A stretch of 64,000 nt of DNA from Procambarus clarkii (Eukaryota > Arthropoda > Malacostraca > Decapoda > Cambaridae): the NCBI RefSeq assembly GCF_040958095.1, contig NC_091230.1, positions 8,734,728 to 8,798,727 on the forward strand, read 5' to 3'. Made by a program: the position numbers and the translations under genes. The notes under the pieces are model-generated. The model was not told where the DNA came from. It made no database searches and worked only from the letters and a program-made list of their open reading frames with translations. Of this stretch, positions 45,312-64,000 are shown in pieces (position 1 is the first letter of the stretch; each line of letters starts with the position of its first letter).

Positions 45312-46311
45312 TGTCGGGGTTTATCGGTAAGCAACAGTATAAGTACTTAATCCTGGCAAGGTCGCCAATGTCGGGGATTATCAGTAAGCAACAGTATAAG
45401 TACTTACTCCTGGCAAGGTTGCCAATGTCGGGGTTCACCTCATTAAGAGAGGGGCGAGTAACAGTATACTCAAGGTCACTCACCGTAGCCCTGCGGGTCT
45501 TCACTCTATCCTCGCGGCGCCACTGTACGCCAGGAGAGTATCCCAGTCAATCCCAACCGACCTATGATCGAGAATGAGTGAGAACACAACTTGTTCTCTT
45601 AACTATTGTGTGCCCGCCCCGGCATGGGCTCTACTACTAACCACAAGGTCGCCAACTGGTGTTTCCGGTGTCCAGTAACACGTCAGTGGTTTTGTTGAAT
45701 TGTGGTAACGGTGGCAAGAGCACACTCAATATGTCTCATATCAGGCAGGTATTTATTTCTGTCACACTATTTCCTTTCAGGAATTATATAGCCATAAGAA
45801 ATATGGAGGGGATGATATAAACACCAATGTACTTTGTATTTTACTTAAAACTCATACAAAGACATCACAAGATTATATCAATAAGCAAACAGCTGTTTCA
45901 GGCGGAAGTCGCTCGTTCACACATATAATCATGAACTCGCCAAGCTGGCAATGCTCCCCCTCACGTCAATGTCAAAATCAGCTGGGCGACTCCCACCGCG
46001 CGAATGTTCTTGTATTTGTTTGCCTGTGGCGTGACGCGCCTCTTTCTTTAAATTCTCAAAGATCACTAGAAGTTCGAACACACAATATTTGCGACAATAG
46101 CACGTAAATACTTCGCTGCACTGATCTTGGGCTCAATCAAACATTTCTATATTAATGGACACAATAATTCTCTATTATGGTATTACACACTGCCCTTCAT
46201 TTAATGATAACGTATGCAAGTATATATCACTGGAGTTCTCAGTAATTCCTTTCGTGGGCGATAACACAATTAATCACTGCACACATGAATGATTATTCAA
46301 TACACAAGCAT
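45312..46311 (-). repeat. G2 left (3') LTR, first part
   Basis: Opens with a ~57-bp tandem repeat (aatcctggcaaggtcgccaa...cagtataagtactt), then matches 55672-56578. It has about 95 bp (45600-45695) missing from the right LTR. Ends at the (TA)n array carrying PLE2. Confidence 0.85.
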
Positions 46312-52938
<6,627 letters not shown>

Positions 52939-52952
52939 TACCCCTCCCCTTA
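52939..52952 (-). promoter_or_regulatory. Polypurine tract of G2
   Basis: Minus strand AAGGGGAGGGG directly before the TGTGACGG start of the 3' LTR. It primes plus-strand DNA synthesis in LTR elements. Confidence 0.75.
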
Positions 52953-52971
52953 AAATAAGAGTCATGTCTGG

Positions 52972-53937
52972 TTAGTGTATACAGGACAGGGCATCTGCTA
53001 CTACGTTGTCTTCCCATCGGATGAGTTTGATTTCCAACCAGTATTCCTGCCGCCAATGCGAGACGCTCCTTACGTATCCGTCGACCGTTCTCACGGTCAC
53101 TCCTGATGTCCATTGTTCCTTCAGCATGGACAGAGGACTTTGCACCTCTCGTCCATACACCAGCTGGAAAGGTAAGAAACCTAACGATCCTAGCACTGCG
53201 TTACATATGGCAAACAATGCAGGGCATACTGCTTCATCACACTCAGTTCCCTGCTCTGCGCAGAACACTCTCATCAGCATGCCGTCCTGTACGTAACAAT
53301 GAGTGGCCCTCTCAGGACCAACACGTCCTCCATTGGTCTCATGAATCAATTCGGGGAACTCTATCTGCTGCAACTCTCCAAGACGAGTGCGGTCTACCCC
53401 TAGAGAACTGGTGAGGGTCACCTGTAACTCACCATCCGGGCTGCCTTCGCCCTCCACTCGTTCTTCGGGTTCCATGAAGAGGTGATCGATTTCCAGACTG
53501 TCGGACGTCTCCTCGTCAGCCCTATCAGATCCACACCCTCCGTGTCCGTCGCACTGCCTCGGAATCACAGCACAAACCGGGAACGCCACCGTGGCGATTC
53601 CTTTCTCGTCCCCACAGGCGTCTAACACTCCGCCTGTCACCTTACAGTGCTCTATGCACTCCTCGCCCTTCGCGAGATTCGGGAGGACATATCCTCCACA
53701 TGCGTCACTTCCCAAGATGACTTGTGCCTCCATCTTGGGCATTGATACACAAACCCCCACCACTAGGGTCTGGCAGCCATAATCAGAATTCAGAGTCACC
53801 TGGTGTAGGGGCATCCTCACTGGGCCTCCCACAGTGGTCACACTTGCCACCCCCACACTGGTACTCTCGTAACCCTCGGGGAACAGGGTTTTGTTCACCA
53901 GGGTAAAATCTGCCCCAGTGTCTCTTAATATCTTCAC
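52972..53937 (-). CDS. G2 protease fused by deletion to integrase and RNase H remnants
   Basis: 321 codons, open. Residues 1-70: aspartic protease core with DTGADFTLV (active Asp) and ILGSDACGG. Residues about 100-200: an acidic spacer then LEIDHLF, LQVTLTSSLGVD and RLGELQ, matching the segment before integrase in G1. It then jumps to FCAEQGTE...PALFAI and FLPFQLVYGREVQ (end of integrase core; most of integrase deleted). The end is IKLIRWEDNVVADALS, the last motif of Gypsy RNase H. So RT and most of integrase were lost by two in-frame deletions. The order left, protease-integrase-RNase H, is informative. It cannot transpose alone. Confidence 0.8.
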   Translation of the reverse strand: MKILRDTGADFTLVNKTLFPEGYESTSVGVASVTTVGGPVRMPLHQVTLNSDYGCQTLVVGVCVSMPKMEAQVILGSDACGGYVLPNLAKGEECIEHCKVTGGVLDACGDEKGIATVAFPVCAVIPRQCDGHGGCGSDRADEETSDSLEIDHLFMEPEERVEGEGSPDGELQVTLTSSLGVDRTRLGELQQIEFPELIHETNGGRVGPERATHCYVQDGMLMRVFCAEQGTECDEAVCPALFAICNAVLGSLGFLPFQLVYGREVQSPLSMLKEQWTSGVTVRTVDGYVRSVSHWRQEYWLEIKLIRWEDNVVADALSCIH

Positions 53938-54176
53938 AAGATGGGGTCTGCGTCCCCCATCCTTACGGTTCCCTCACACACGAATGAGTGAACTCTTTTC
54001 TCCCCACTCAGTACGGGTTCATCCCGCACCCTCTCGGCCATCTGGTCCTCGACCCTCACGAAAGCAACGTTCCCCCGCTGCTCAGGGTGTCTGCATTCTC
54101 GTGCGACGTGTCCGAATATTCCGCAGTTGTAGCAGCGAATCCTTCTTCTTCTGTGGATCTTCCTCGTGCCATTCAT
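53934..54176 (-). pseudogene. G2 nucleocapsid CCHC knuckle
   Basis: Basic RRRRIR followed by CYNCGIFGHVAREC, a single CCHC zinc knuckle that binds the element RNA, and an acidic stretch before the protease. It sits in a different frame from gag, so a frameshift near 54180-54290 (programmed or mutational) separates them. Confidence 0.8.
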
Positions 54177-54227
54177 CGACTCCTCCGTTTCGGCAACAGC
54201 TCCTGAGCTCTCAGCTTGGGACTTCTT

Positions 54228-55571
54228 TTACCGGCTCCACAGCACTCTTTGAGCCTCTCCTGTCTCCACTTGAGAGGTGGGACTCAGGAGAACTCGCTCC
54301 GTCCTCCATCCGTCCGTCCTTCTATATCTTCTACCATATCCAGAGTGTATGGGCGGTCGGTGCCGTCCCTCTCGGTGTGGTCGCAGGGCTTCTTCCAGCA
54401 CGTCAGCTCGGTCGGCCGCGGCTCTCAGGTCCTTAATATCCGCCTCCTTTACTCTAACCCTGATCTCAGGAGAGAGCACGGACATAAACTTCTCCATGAC
54501 CATTAGCCTCTTGACCTCTTCAGCCGACCTCGCTTCTTCAGACTCCAGCCACTTAAGGAACTTTCTCTCCATGTCCCTCGCCGTCTCCGCATAAGATTTT
54601 CCTGGCGAACGGGTACATTCCCTGAATCTCTTCCTGTAACATTCCGGCGTGAGCTTGAAAGAATGGAGCACAGCTCTCTTTACAGCATCGTAGTTGGTGC
54701 ACTCTTGGAGGTCGAGCATATTGTAGGCTTCACGAGTTTCACCAGTTAGCCTACCCTGAACCAGCTCCGCCCACTCCGCCCTCGGCCACTTCTTCAAGGT
54801 AGCGATCTTCTCGAAGTGGTCGAAGAAACCTTCAACTTCATTTGGTACAAAGACCAGCAGATCTCGCTCCCTCACTCGGCGGTCTTCCTGCTGCGGCAGA
54901 GCAGGTGCACCTAGCCCTAGCTCAGCTCGCTTCAGCTCCACCTCCTTGTTAGCTTTTATCTCCTGCTGTCTGAGCCTAGCTCCTCGCTCGCGCTCCTCTC
55001 GCCTTAGCTGTGCTTCTCGCTCTTGTTCTTCCCTGCACAGCTGTGCTACTTGCTCTTGTTCTTCCCTGCGCAGCTGTGCTTCTCGCTCCTCACACTTCAG
55101 CTGTGCTTCTTCTCTCCTCAGCTGTGCTTCTCGCTCTTCTCTGCGCTGCTGTGCCTCTCGCTCTTCTTTGCGCTGCTGTGCTTCTGCCTCTCGCTCTTCT
55201 CTGCGCTGCTGTGCCTCTCGCTCCTCACGCTTCAGCTGTGCTTCTCGCTCCTCACGCTTCAGCTGTACTTCCAGCTGCAGCTTCATTATCTCCAGCTTGA
55301 CGCTGCGCCTGCTGCCGCTGGATCCTCTGCTGCTCCCACCAATGCTCAGATGTTCTCCCATACTGGCAGGTGTTTGTGGCCGTTCCTCCCGCAAAGCTTC
55401 ATCTCGTGCAATGAGCTGTGCCATGATCTCCAGTCTTCTCTCTCCCACTTTGGAAGATCTCAACTTTATCCCAAAATGGTCTGCTATTGACTGTAACTGT
55501 GCCTTGGTGCACTCCTCTATCACCTGCTCATCTCTAGTGTCAATGAACCTTGTTACTTTATCATCCTCCAT
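54228..55571 (-). CDS. G2 Gag, capsid-like protein with long coiled coil
   Basis: 447 codons from the ATG at 55571. Residues 1-70 resemble a small SAP-like helical region (CTKAQLQSIADHFGI). About 95-230 is an extended KREEREAQ/RREEREAQ heptad repeat forming a coiled coil. About 235-400 is the capsid: FVPNEVEGFFDHFEKIATL, WPRAEWAELVQGRLTG, YDAVKRAVLHSF and RKRFRECTRSPGKSYAE, the usual Gypsy/SCAN-like gag pattern. It would assemble the particle. The real C-terminus probably continues into the CCHC region in another frame. Confidence 0.85.
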   Translation of the reverse strand: MEDDKVTRFIDTRDEQVIEECTKAQLQSIADHFGIKLRSSKVGERRLEIMAQLIARDEALREERPQTPASMGEHLSIGGSSRGSSGSRRSVKLEIMKLQLEVQLKREEREAQLKREEREAQQRREEREAEAQQRKEEREAQQRREEREAQLRREEAQLKCEEREAQLRREEQEQVAQLCREEQEREAQLRREERERGARLRQQEIKANKEVELKRAELGLGAPALPQQEDRRVRERDLLVFVPNEVEGFFDHFEKIATLKKWPRAEWAELVQGRLTGETREAYNMLDLQECTNYDAVKRAVLHSFKLTPECYRKRFRECTRSPGKSYAETARDMERKFLKWLESEEARSAEEVKRLMVMEKFMSVLSPEIRVRVKEADIKDLRAAADRADVLEEALRPHREGRHRPPIHSGYGRRYRRTDGWRTERVLLSPTSQVETGEAQRVLWSR

Positions 55572-55671
55572 CTTGTGCTATGAGTGATAACCTGTACCTG
55601 ATACCTAATACCACTGCCAAGTACCACAACTGCAACCTTTATCTTGATCGTTATCCTGGCAAGGTCGCCAA
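55572..55671 (-). promoter_or_regulatory. G2 leader and primer-binding-site-like motif
   Basis: 100 bp between the 5' LTR and the gag ATG. TGGCGACCTTGCC starts one base after the LTR end on the minus strand, in the place of a tRNA primer site. The tRNA was not identified. Confidence 0.5.
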
Positions 55672-58209
<2,538 letters not shown>

Positions 58210-58213
58210 ATAT

Positions 58214-59770
58214 TATATTTATATATATGCAGCCAATCAAACTACAGTATTAACTACATATATTAGTATAAATTTGAGGAGGTTCCTTATCTTATTGTAC
58301 AGCAGGCTTAGTCCACCAGGTATAACTGGGATGTAGACACCAAATTATCCTCGGTTGAGGATCGCTTCCTACACCACATTAACTGTTGTTTCAAGCTTTG
58401 CTTCCTCTTTTTCACCTGTCAAAGGGCACTAGCTATAAAGCCGGAATCCTAATATATGACAGCTATATCAGAGAAAACACTGTATATTAAATAATAAGGA
58501 CCAAGGCATAATTACCTTTTATTAAGAGACTGTCGCATCGTAACCGGTTCGCCCTATATCTACTAACATTAACTGGCCAGAAATAATTAGATAAACGGGT
58601 TTCGGTAAGTCACTTCCCTTGTGGTTGTTGACAGCATGTTTATGATGGTAGAACACTTTGATCTCCATAACACTTCATCCAAGAAAATTTATAGGAGCTG
58701 AATTTGCTCCCGTGCGCCTCTGGTCTTAACAAACAATGGCCGACCACTCCCTCGTCACTGACACTACTGGCCTACTTTGTCCAGTGTCAATAAGTGATAG
58801 AAGGGTCACATTTACTTTATTTTGATACTGATAATTAAGTTAATTCAAATGAGATGTTTTTATGATGGTAAAAGTCCAAAGACTAATGTACTTAAGAATA
58901 ATTCCCAACAGATTAGCTGGTGAATTTATCGTACTATGTGGCAATGATATCCCATTTTCTATTGACGGAAAATTCCACTACAAGCTACAATTTCTATGGT
59001 TAACTTGTGTATACAACGGCAGCAATATTATCTGCCTGTTGAATGTAATATTATTATATGGTGTCGGGTTTTCTGACATAATTCACCCGGGGGCTGCTCG
59101 CGGGTCGCAGTCCTATTTAGAACAGATGAACACAAATACTCCTACTTCGAATTATTAGATTAATTTGATGTTAGTTGTTAGTAATCACACATTCGTGTGT
59201 CTGTTCGTACAGGACGGATGTCCCGTACTAGAGTTGCAGGGGTTAGAAGTCTAATGCGATTTCATTTCCCTGTTAACTCTTGAAAGGCTAAAATTCTAGT
59301 CTAAATACATATTACTTAACCCAGAAGACTGAATGTGATCAAGTACTACAGTCAAGTATGATTCAGGGACTGCAGTGTGATCAGTGACATTAGATATAAC
59401 TTGAAGCTTGTTCAGGTAACTGGTCACTGATATATAAACACCAAGGCCCATGGAATTCATCTTGATTAAATAATAAATGTATCAAAATCAGTCATCAGAT
59501 TTATTGGGGTTTCATTTAGTTAATTGATTCAGAGGATTGAATAGCCCATCATTAAAGTCAAGTATGGTTCTGAGACTGCAGTGGGTTCAGTGACATTGGT
59601 CGCAGTGACTTGTAGCTGTTTAGGCTACTGTTCACTGAAGGGCTCATGAACTCATCTTCAGCTGTAAATGATGATATTAACATCAACCTCTGTTGCTATA
59701 GTCAGCTGTAATCTCCTTAGTATAATGCTACTGGAAAAATATAATCATCTGACAAACTCAGATTTCTACT
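58214..59770. other. AT-rich stretch, no gene recognised
   Basis: A 98-codon frame at 58862-59158 has no familiar motif. 59343-59432 and 59545-59640 are diverged direct repeats (agtcaagtatg...gactgcagtg...cagtgacatt), about 200 bp apart. It may contain the truncated remainder of the BEL element or its LTR. Confidence 0.4.
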
Positions 59771-59778
59771 GATATTGT

Positions 59779-60390
59779 TTATCTGCAGGCATAGGTCTCC
59801 TCCGGCTTAATACTGGGCCCTGAGAGTAATTTGCCTCCCGCAGAATTTAGCATGGTTATGCCCTGATATTTAGTAGGGCTACCGATGAATCGATGGTAGT
59901 AATCTGTACCTACAAGGATACCGTAGTCGATGAGGTGATCAGACTTAATATTATCTGCCAGTTTTATTCCTCTATTTCTCAGGAATTTGGCTGTTGCTCT
60001 CTGACCTTGTACGTGTAGGTCTGCTGGTATTTTGTCCACCACAATGGCTTGCACTTGACAGACGTACCTGCCTAAACGTACTGATGGTTGTACCACCTGG
60101 TATACTTGAGGTCCTGTATCTGTTAGAAACCCTGAGATGTTGATTGTCGTCTGGGATACAGGCCTTAACTGTAGTTCATCTGCCAACCTTTTAGTGACAT
60201 ATGTTCTCTGGGACCCTTCGTCAAACAACCCACGGGTATGGACCTTGGCCCTCTTATTCAGGATGGTAATTTGTGCAGTAGGCAAAGTCGTATTACCTTT
60301 AGACTTTGCTGATTGGACACTCTTTGTTTGTTGCACCTTGCAGTACTGTACTGTGGTGGGAATGCTATATGGGATCTTCCACCTTGGGGT
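59779..60390 (-). pseudogene. BEL/Pao aspartic protease region
   Basis: The open frame runs from 60615 (the first part is a shadow of the zinc-knuckle frame) to the stop at 59779. The Pao-type protease reads: TILNKRAKVHTRGLFDEGSQRTYVTKRLADELQL with D-E-G-S in the active-site position, INISGF, VRLGRYVCQVQAIVVDKIP, NRGIKLAD and DYGILVGTDYYHRFI. This is the DUF1758/Pao peptidase pattern that processes the polyprotein. It continues past the last motif with GGKLLSGPS and ends. The frame differs from the knuckles, so a frameshift lies around 60390-60440. Confidence 0.85.
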
Positions 60391-60399
60391 TTGGAGACT

Positions 60400-60655
60400 T
60401 TGTTTTGATGTCTCCGCACAATGCTGCATGGTGCTGACCTTTGTTTCACCTATTACAGGTGTGTAATTGGGTCTCACAGTCGTTGATGTTATGTTTCCTG
60501 AGGCACCTCGTGCAATGTTGCAAATCTTTGAGTCGCTCAACACGGGCGTCACTATCAGGAAAATTAGGGCAGTGGTACATTGAATGTTTCTCTTGGCAGA
60601 ACAAACATGTTCCATAGCTTCCAGTACCCTTTAGTGTCACGTTTTTGGGTGACAC
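60400..60655 (-). pseudogene. BEL/Pao gag zinc knuckles, nonsense codon at a zinc ligand
   Basis: CLFCQEKHSMYHCPNF, then CTRCLRKHNINDC, then CNR followed by TGA (60446-60448) and NKGQHHAALC. The stop takes the place of the second cysteine of the third knuckle. These knuckles bind the element RNA and are typical of BEL gag. Confidence 0.82.
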
Positions 60656-60848
60656 AGTAACTATAGGCTTTTAGGGTCCCACTGCATATACGCCCACACT
60701 GCCACTGTTCAACTTTGTGTTGAATTATATTGTCTAGATTGATTTGGAGTACCTTTGGTACTCTGGGGTTTACTATTATTGGTTTCTGAGGGTTTACTTG
60801 GTGGTTTTAATTTGTCATGTGTTCGTAATTTATTATACTCAATTTGAA

Positions 60849-61075
60849 TGTCCGTTGAGACATAACCAATCACAGGCAAGTAGGCTTCTGACGTCATGCC
60901 AGACAGACAGTCACCAGCTATGCTCCCAGCAGCAGCCCCAGTTCTCATGACAGACTCAGAGTAGGTGGACCTTGGCTGGCCAGATATACGTCTGTTTGTC
61001 TCAGTCAATAAATATACAGAAGTGCCTACTGTGTCTACATTCAGCCCAGCAAGACGACGAATACTGGTAGCAGCA
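60849..61075 (+). repeat. Candidate LTR (227 bp) of the rightmost retroelement
   Basis: Starts TGTCCGTTGAG, includes ccaatca and an aataaa at about 61008, and ends ...GGTAGCAGCA. A TGGGATCC primer-site-like motif follows two bases later (61077). No second LTR is in the window, so this is provisional. Confidence 0.45.
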
Positions 61076-62546
61076 GTGGGATCCAGAATTATTTTTCTGG
61101 AAACGAAAATTCAAGTACCTAACATCGCCTTGTGTTCCAGCCGCCACCGCCATCAGCCGCCTCCATAAGCCGCCATCCTGCCACCCACGCATCAAATATT
61201 GTGCAAGACCGGGGTCCTGCCATCAACTACTACTCCAGGCCAACGTCTCAGAAATACGGGTCAATATTTTCCTGTGAGAACGCTCATTCATCAGTGAGGA
61301 GGAAGGAAGCTTCCCGCTCCAGCCATTTTTGAATCTCGCGCCACCACGTGGGAACCTCCTGCACCACCACAACCACCGCCACCCAAGGTGACACCATCAA
61401 AGCTTTGTGAGTGTTCTACCTACTGAAATCGTCGTCAGTCAATTTTGCAAGTATCAACAGATCATTGTGTATGGTGTACTGTTATTCAAGAGGAATTGGT
61501 GGAAAAAAAAAAGACTTCTACCGTCTGACTAGCGTCGCCCCCCCAAGCTCACACACCTCGCCACGTTGCCACATCGACATATTGCCTCCTCTCACCATCG
61601 CCACAGCCTCCTGCTACAGCACTCTGCTGTGAACTCCAGCCTCGAACATCGTGTTTCCTTCGCCATCATCGTCGTTGTCAGAATTTATCTTCACGCTTCC
61701 AACATCATTCCTAGTGTGGGGTCTCCCGAGCTTCGCGCCACTGCCGCCAGCAGCACTGCCATTGCACCAGTTTGTAAACAAACCCTCACATGTGCCTCTT
61801 CACATGTCTCGTCACTGTTTTTCGTTTTGGCCACTGTTATATTGCAAATCCTGCAGCCCTGAGTTAAGTAATTGTGAGCTAAGATATCGTGTGCTATGGT
61901 TTAATGAGGTTTAACGTAAATATATCCACAATATCTTATGAATTAACCATTCAGTGACTTGTTAAATATTGGAGCTAGTTCAGTACTCCACTCCCAAAGT
62001 TTCCCTGAGTGATTTCAACATTCCTGCTTCTCTCAGTAATTTCATTAAATATTAATTGTGCTACTAGAGTGTTGTTGGTAAATTCAAATTCCAGTGAAGT
62101 AAGAAATCCTTGGTTTAGTAGCAGTTAAGGATTTGTAAAATATATATTTTTTTTAATTCCTCCAGGTTTAAAATTGAAATTTATTCCTTCAACATTTCAT
62201 ATTAAAATTTTTACCATAGCAGTTATATACATTCCTGTGTCCAGTTTATGTACTACATCCATATTTCTTGCATTGCCACTTGTTGTGCTGAATCATTTTA
62301 ATGAAATTTTGCAATTGCACTTTCCAGTTTTTATTCTAAATTGCTGTGCATAGCCTGGGTTTAATTAATTTACATGCTTCTAATCCCAGCCATATTCATA
62401 CCAGATTGCTAATTTAATTCACAATTTTGCTTGTTCTTAATTATTTGTTGCCTAGCCCAATTTAATAATTTTATATCTGCCATTTTTTTACTTTAGCCAA
62501 GTTGATTTTTTTTTTTGAGTGTTTATTTTTGTGTATACCATTTCTG
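61076..62546 (+). other. Leader region upstream of the plus-strand gag
   Basis: About 1.5 kb. 61130-61860 is C-rich with CCACC/CGCC runs; 61900-62546 is AT-rich with poly-T. Only short frames. No motif recognised apart from the primer-site-like TGGGATCC at the start. Confidence 0.4.
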
Positions 62547-63491
62547 ATGCCAGGTGCACTTAATTATAATCTGCGTTCAAACATTACTTCCACGGCTGTG
62601 ACAATGCCTACCACTGTTGAAATCCCTTCAGACTCAACGGGAACAGTTGCTCATCCCAATGGCCAGAGATCAGCTCAGGAAATGGCTATTCCTCTTTTTG
62701 CTGGTGAAACCCGCTTATTACAGTCATGGTTTAGTAAGGTTGAAGCGAAAACAGTTGCACGTTTTTCTAAGCCTACTGATGCCGAATACTTGGCAATTGC
62801 ACAGTCAGCTGTAGACACAACCAAAGGTGATGCACGTTTTGTTGTTGATGGGAAAGCCATTGTTAGCCTCCAGTCTTGGTCTGAATTTAAGGATTTCTTT
62901 TGCTGTCGCTTTGTTTACAAAGGAGACCTTGACCCGTATAGGTTAGTCAAGAAAATTGCCAATGCCACCATGCAGCCTGGTGAATCATTTAATGCGTTTA
63001 CTAGCCGTCTCGATCAGTATCTGTATGCCTTAGTTTCTGCTATGAATAGTTCGTCTTGGTTAGATAAAGACAATAATCTGTCCCATGAGGCTATGGCCAA
63101 GATGATAGCATTTGGGACTTTAATGCATTTTGCCCCAGAGCATACTAAACCGATCATTGAGCAACAAAATTTTGGTGTTAAACATGAAATTGGTGAAGTG
63201 TTTGAGGCTACTAACAATGCTGCCGATAAACTAGCTCCCCGAAGTGCTCAACTGTTGCCACCCTCTGATACTGTAAATGTAGTAACAAGCTCTCAGCATC
63301 CTCCCACAAACTCTCAAAACTCTTGGTCGCAGAACCGTACCCATGCTCGTAGCCCCCAGTCAAATTCGCCTCCTCATAAGTTGCCAAAACGCCATAGTCC
63401 ACAACCATCCACTCCCTCATGTTGGCATTGTGGTAAGAGTAACCACCTTGCAAGGGACTGTTGGTCCGCCCCTAGATCATCACCCTTCTAG
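62547..63491 (+). CDS. LTR retroelement Gag with CCHC knuckle
   Basis: I chose the ATG at 62547 over the upstream one at 62502 because the upstream part is a poly-T-encoded hydrophobic run. The 315-residue product has a capsid-like middle: PLFAGETRLLQSWFSKVEAK, LSWSEFKDFF-like helix (LQSWSEFKDFFCCRF), ATMQPGESFNAFTSRLDQYL. A Q/S/N/P-rich stretch follows, then CWHCGKSNHLARDC. This gag layout (capsid then CCHC) fits a Gypsy-like element. It ends at 63491, while the next frame supplies a second Cys-His cluster, so a shift occurs near 63465-63485. Confidence 0.75.
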   Translation: MPGALNYNLRSNITSTAVTMPTTVEIPSDSTGTVAHPNGQRSAQEMAIPLFAGETRLLQSWFSKVEAKTVARFSKPTDAEYLAIAQSAVDTTKGDARFVVDGKAIVSLQSWSEFKDFFCCRFVYKGDLDPYRLVKKIANATMQPGESFNAFTSRLDQYLYALVSAMNSSSWLDKDNNLSHEAMAKMIAFGTLMHFAPEHTKPIIEQQNFGVKHEIGEVFEATNNAADKLAPRSAQLLPPSDTVNVVTSSQHPPTNSQNSWSQNRTHARSPQSNSPPHKLPKRHSPQPSTPSCWHCGKSNHLARDCWSAPRSSPF

Positions 63492-63804
63492 ACAATTCTC
63501 TCGGTCCCCTCGTCAATCTAATCATTCTAGGCTCCCATATTGCAAGTACCATAAACAAGTTGGTCACCACACTGCGGAGTGTAGAGCTAGGCAAAGGACA
63601 ACCCCACCTCGTAACTCCCACGGTCATTCTTGGCGAGGCGCACAGTGTCCAAGACATTATCAGAACTCACGTAATTACAACTCCCAGCCCAGCTATAATG
63701 CAACTTCGAATTATAATACTCGGCCACAGAATGCTGGAGTTCAGAATGTTCACTCCATGTCGTTGGGAAACCCCCAAGGCCATCCGCTAACCAATTCAAG
63801 CTAG
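63466..63804 (+). pseudogene. Continuation of Gag/Pro in the +1 frame
   Basis: SRQFSRSPRQSNHSRLPYCKYHKQVGHHTAEC (second, longer knuckle-like motif CKYH...H...C), then an N, Y, S and Q-rich tail. It joins the gag frame near the LARDCWSAP end. Either a programmed gag-pol shift or a mutation. Beyond 63804 a short further frame (TQNRFGHLTEEDTDSRP) continues; the window ends before any protease. Confidence 0.55.
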
Positions 63805-64000
63805 CCAATCCTAGTGCCCTCCCTGTGTATTCAGTAGCTACCCAAAATAGATTTGGACACTTGACAGAGGAGGATACTGACTCTAGACCAGTTGTAGATA
63901 TTGACAGAACCACAGTGAATTTGACACAGACGAGACGCAGATATCCCTGACAACATAAGTCACAAGTAGTAACTTGTCCAGTCTCAAGTGATGGTCCCCT

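Larger units (their letters stand above)
59779..60848 (-). mobile_element. BEL/Pao element fragment
   Basis: Minus strand: gag linker (60848-60709), zinc knuckles (60655-60400) and protease (about 60390-59779). RT, RNase H and integrase are missing on the left. The right edge is cut by an LTR starting at 60849. Confidence 0.82.

Noticed and set aside
54946-55587. Ser/Cys/Leu-rich plus-strand frames of 96-213 codons
   Set aside because: Antisense of the G2 gag coiled-coil repeats; no family signature.
58862-59158. 98-codon plus-strand frame
   Set aside because: No recognisable motif, no homologous partner in the window and AT-rich context; not supported as a gene.
60709-61008. A single 99-codon gag exon
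   Set aside because: Its N-terminal part is antisense of the candidate LTR; only the part below about 60848 looks like BEL gag linker.

Overview
This window reads as intergenic DNA from an animal genome, most likely an arthropod and probably a decapod crustacean. There are no operons or bacterial signals. Almost everything is retroelement sequence: CR1/jockey-type LINEs, an RNase H-bearing LINE, Penelope-like elements (PLEs), Gypsy and BEL/Pao LTR elements, tRNA-derived SINEs, and very long (TA)n, (GT)n and (GA)n arrays. The arthropod telomere motif TTAGG occurs inside a foldback repeat. The species assignment is inference from this repeat content; no host single-copy gene was recognised.

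Layout. 1-19.6 kb is a train of CR1-like LINEs, nearly all on the minus strand (called A, C, E, F and G here). Each 3' end runs into a (GT)n array. Two plus-strand copies of another LINE subfamily (B, D) are nested in A and C; B has a clear 30-bp target-site duplication. 19.77-34.24 kb is one discrete 14.5-kb element. It has about 3-kb terminal inverted repeats built of tandem repeats, AGTAGTAGGG.../...CCCTACTACT ends, and a duplicated target (ATGTAC, or TATGTACA depending on where the end is drawn). It sits inside a tRNA-like repeat. Its core holds a leftward inhibitor-of-apoptosis-like gene (two BIR domains and a RING). Facing right are three tandem paralogous macrodomain-like genes, one two-exon gene of unknown function, and a methyltransferase-like gene. 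Most are broken by one to a few lesions. No transposase, integrase or polymerase was found in it. This is the most interesting object in the window.

34.2-38.05 kb holds tRNA-like tandem repeats and a decayed Gypsy element (G1) interrupted by two SINEs. 38.05-39.48 kb holds three palindromic ~391-bp units with TTAGG/CCTAA arms, separated by (TA)n. 39.49-42.24 kb is a head-to-head pair of PLE fragments. 42.4-45.3 kb holds a decayed retroelement C-terminal domain and AT-rich DNA. 45.31-58.21 kb is a second Gypsy element (G2, minus strand) with 2.5-kb LTRs, gag and protease but little of pol. Its left LTR carries a 4.9-kb PLE head-to-head pair inserted in a (TA)n array. 58.2-61 kb is a BEL/Pao fragment. 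From about 60.85 kb to the window end an LTR element on the plus strand supplies a gag.

How parts relate. Both Gypsy copies are consistent with integrase lying upstream of reverse transcriptase (Gmr1-like order). The SINE tail matches a LINE 3' end in the same window, suggesting LINE-driven SINE mobility. The inner edges of the 14.5-kb element's inverted repeats supply AATAAA signals just past the outermost genes, so the arms may act as shared transcript ends.
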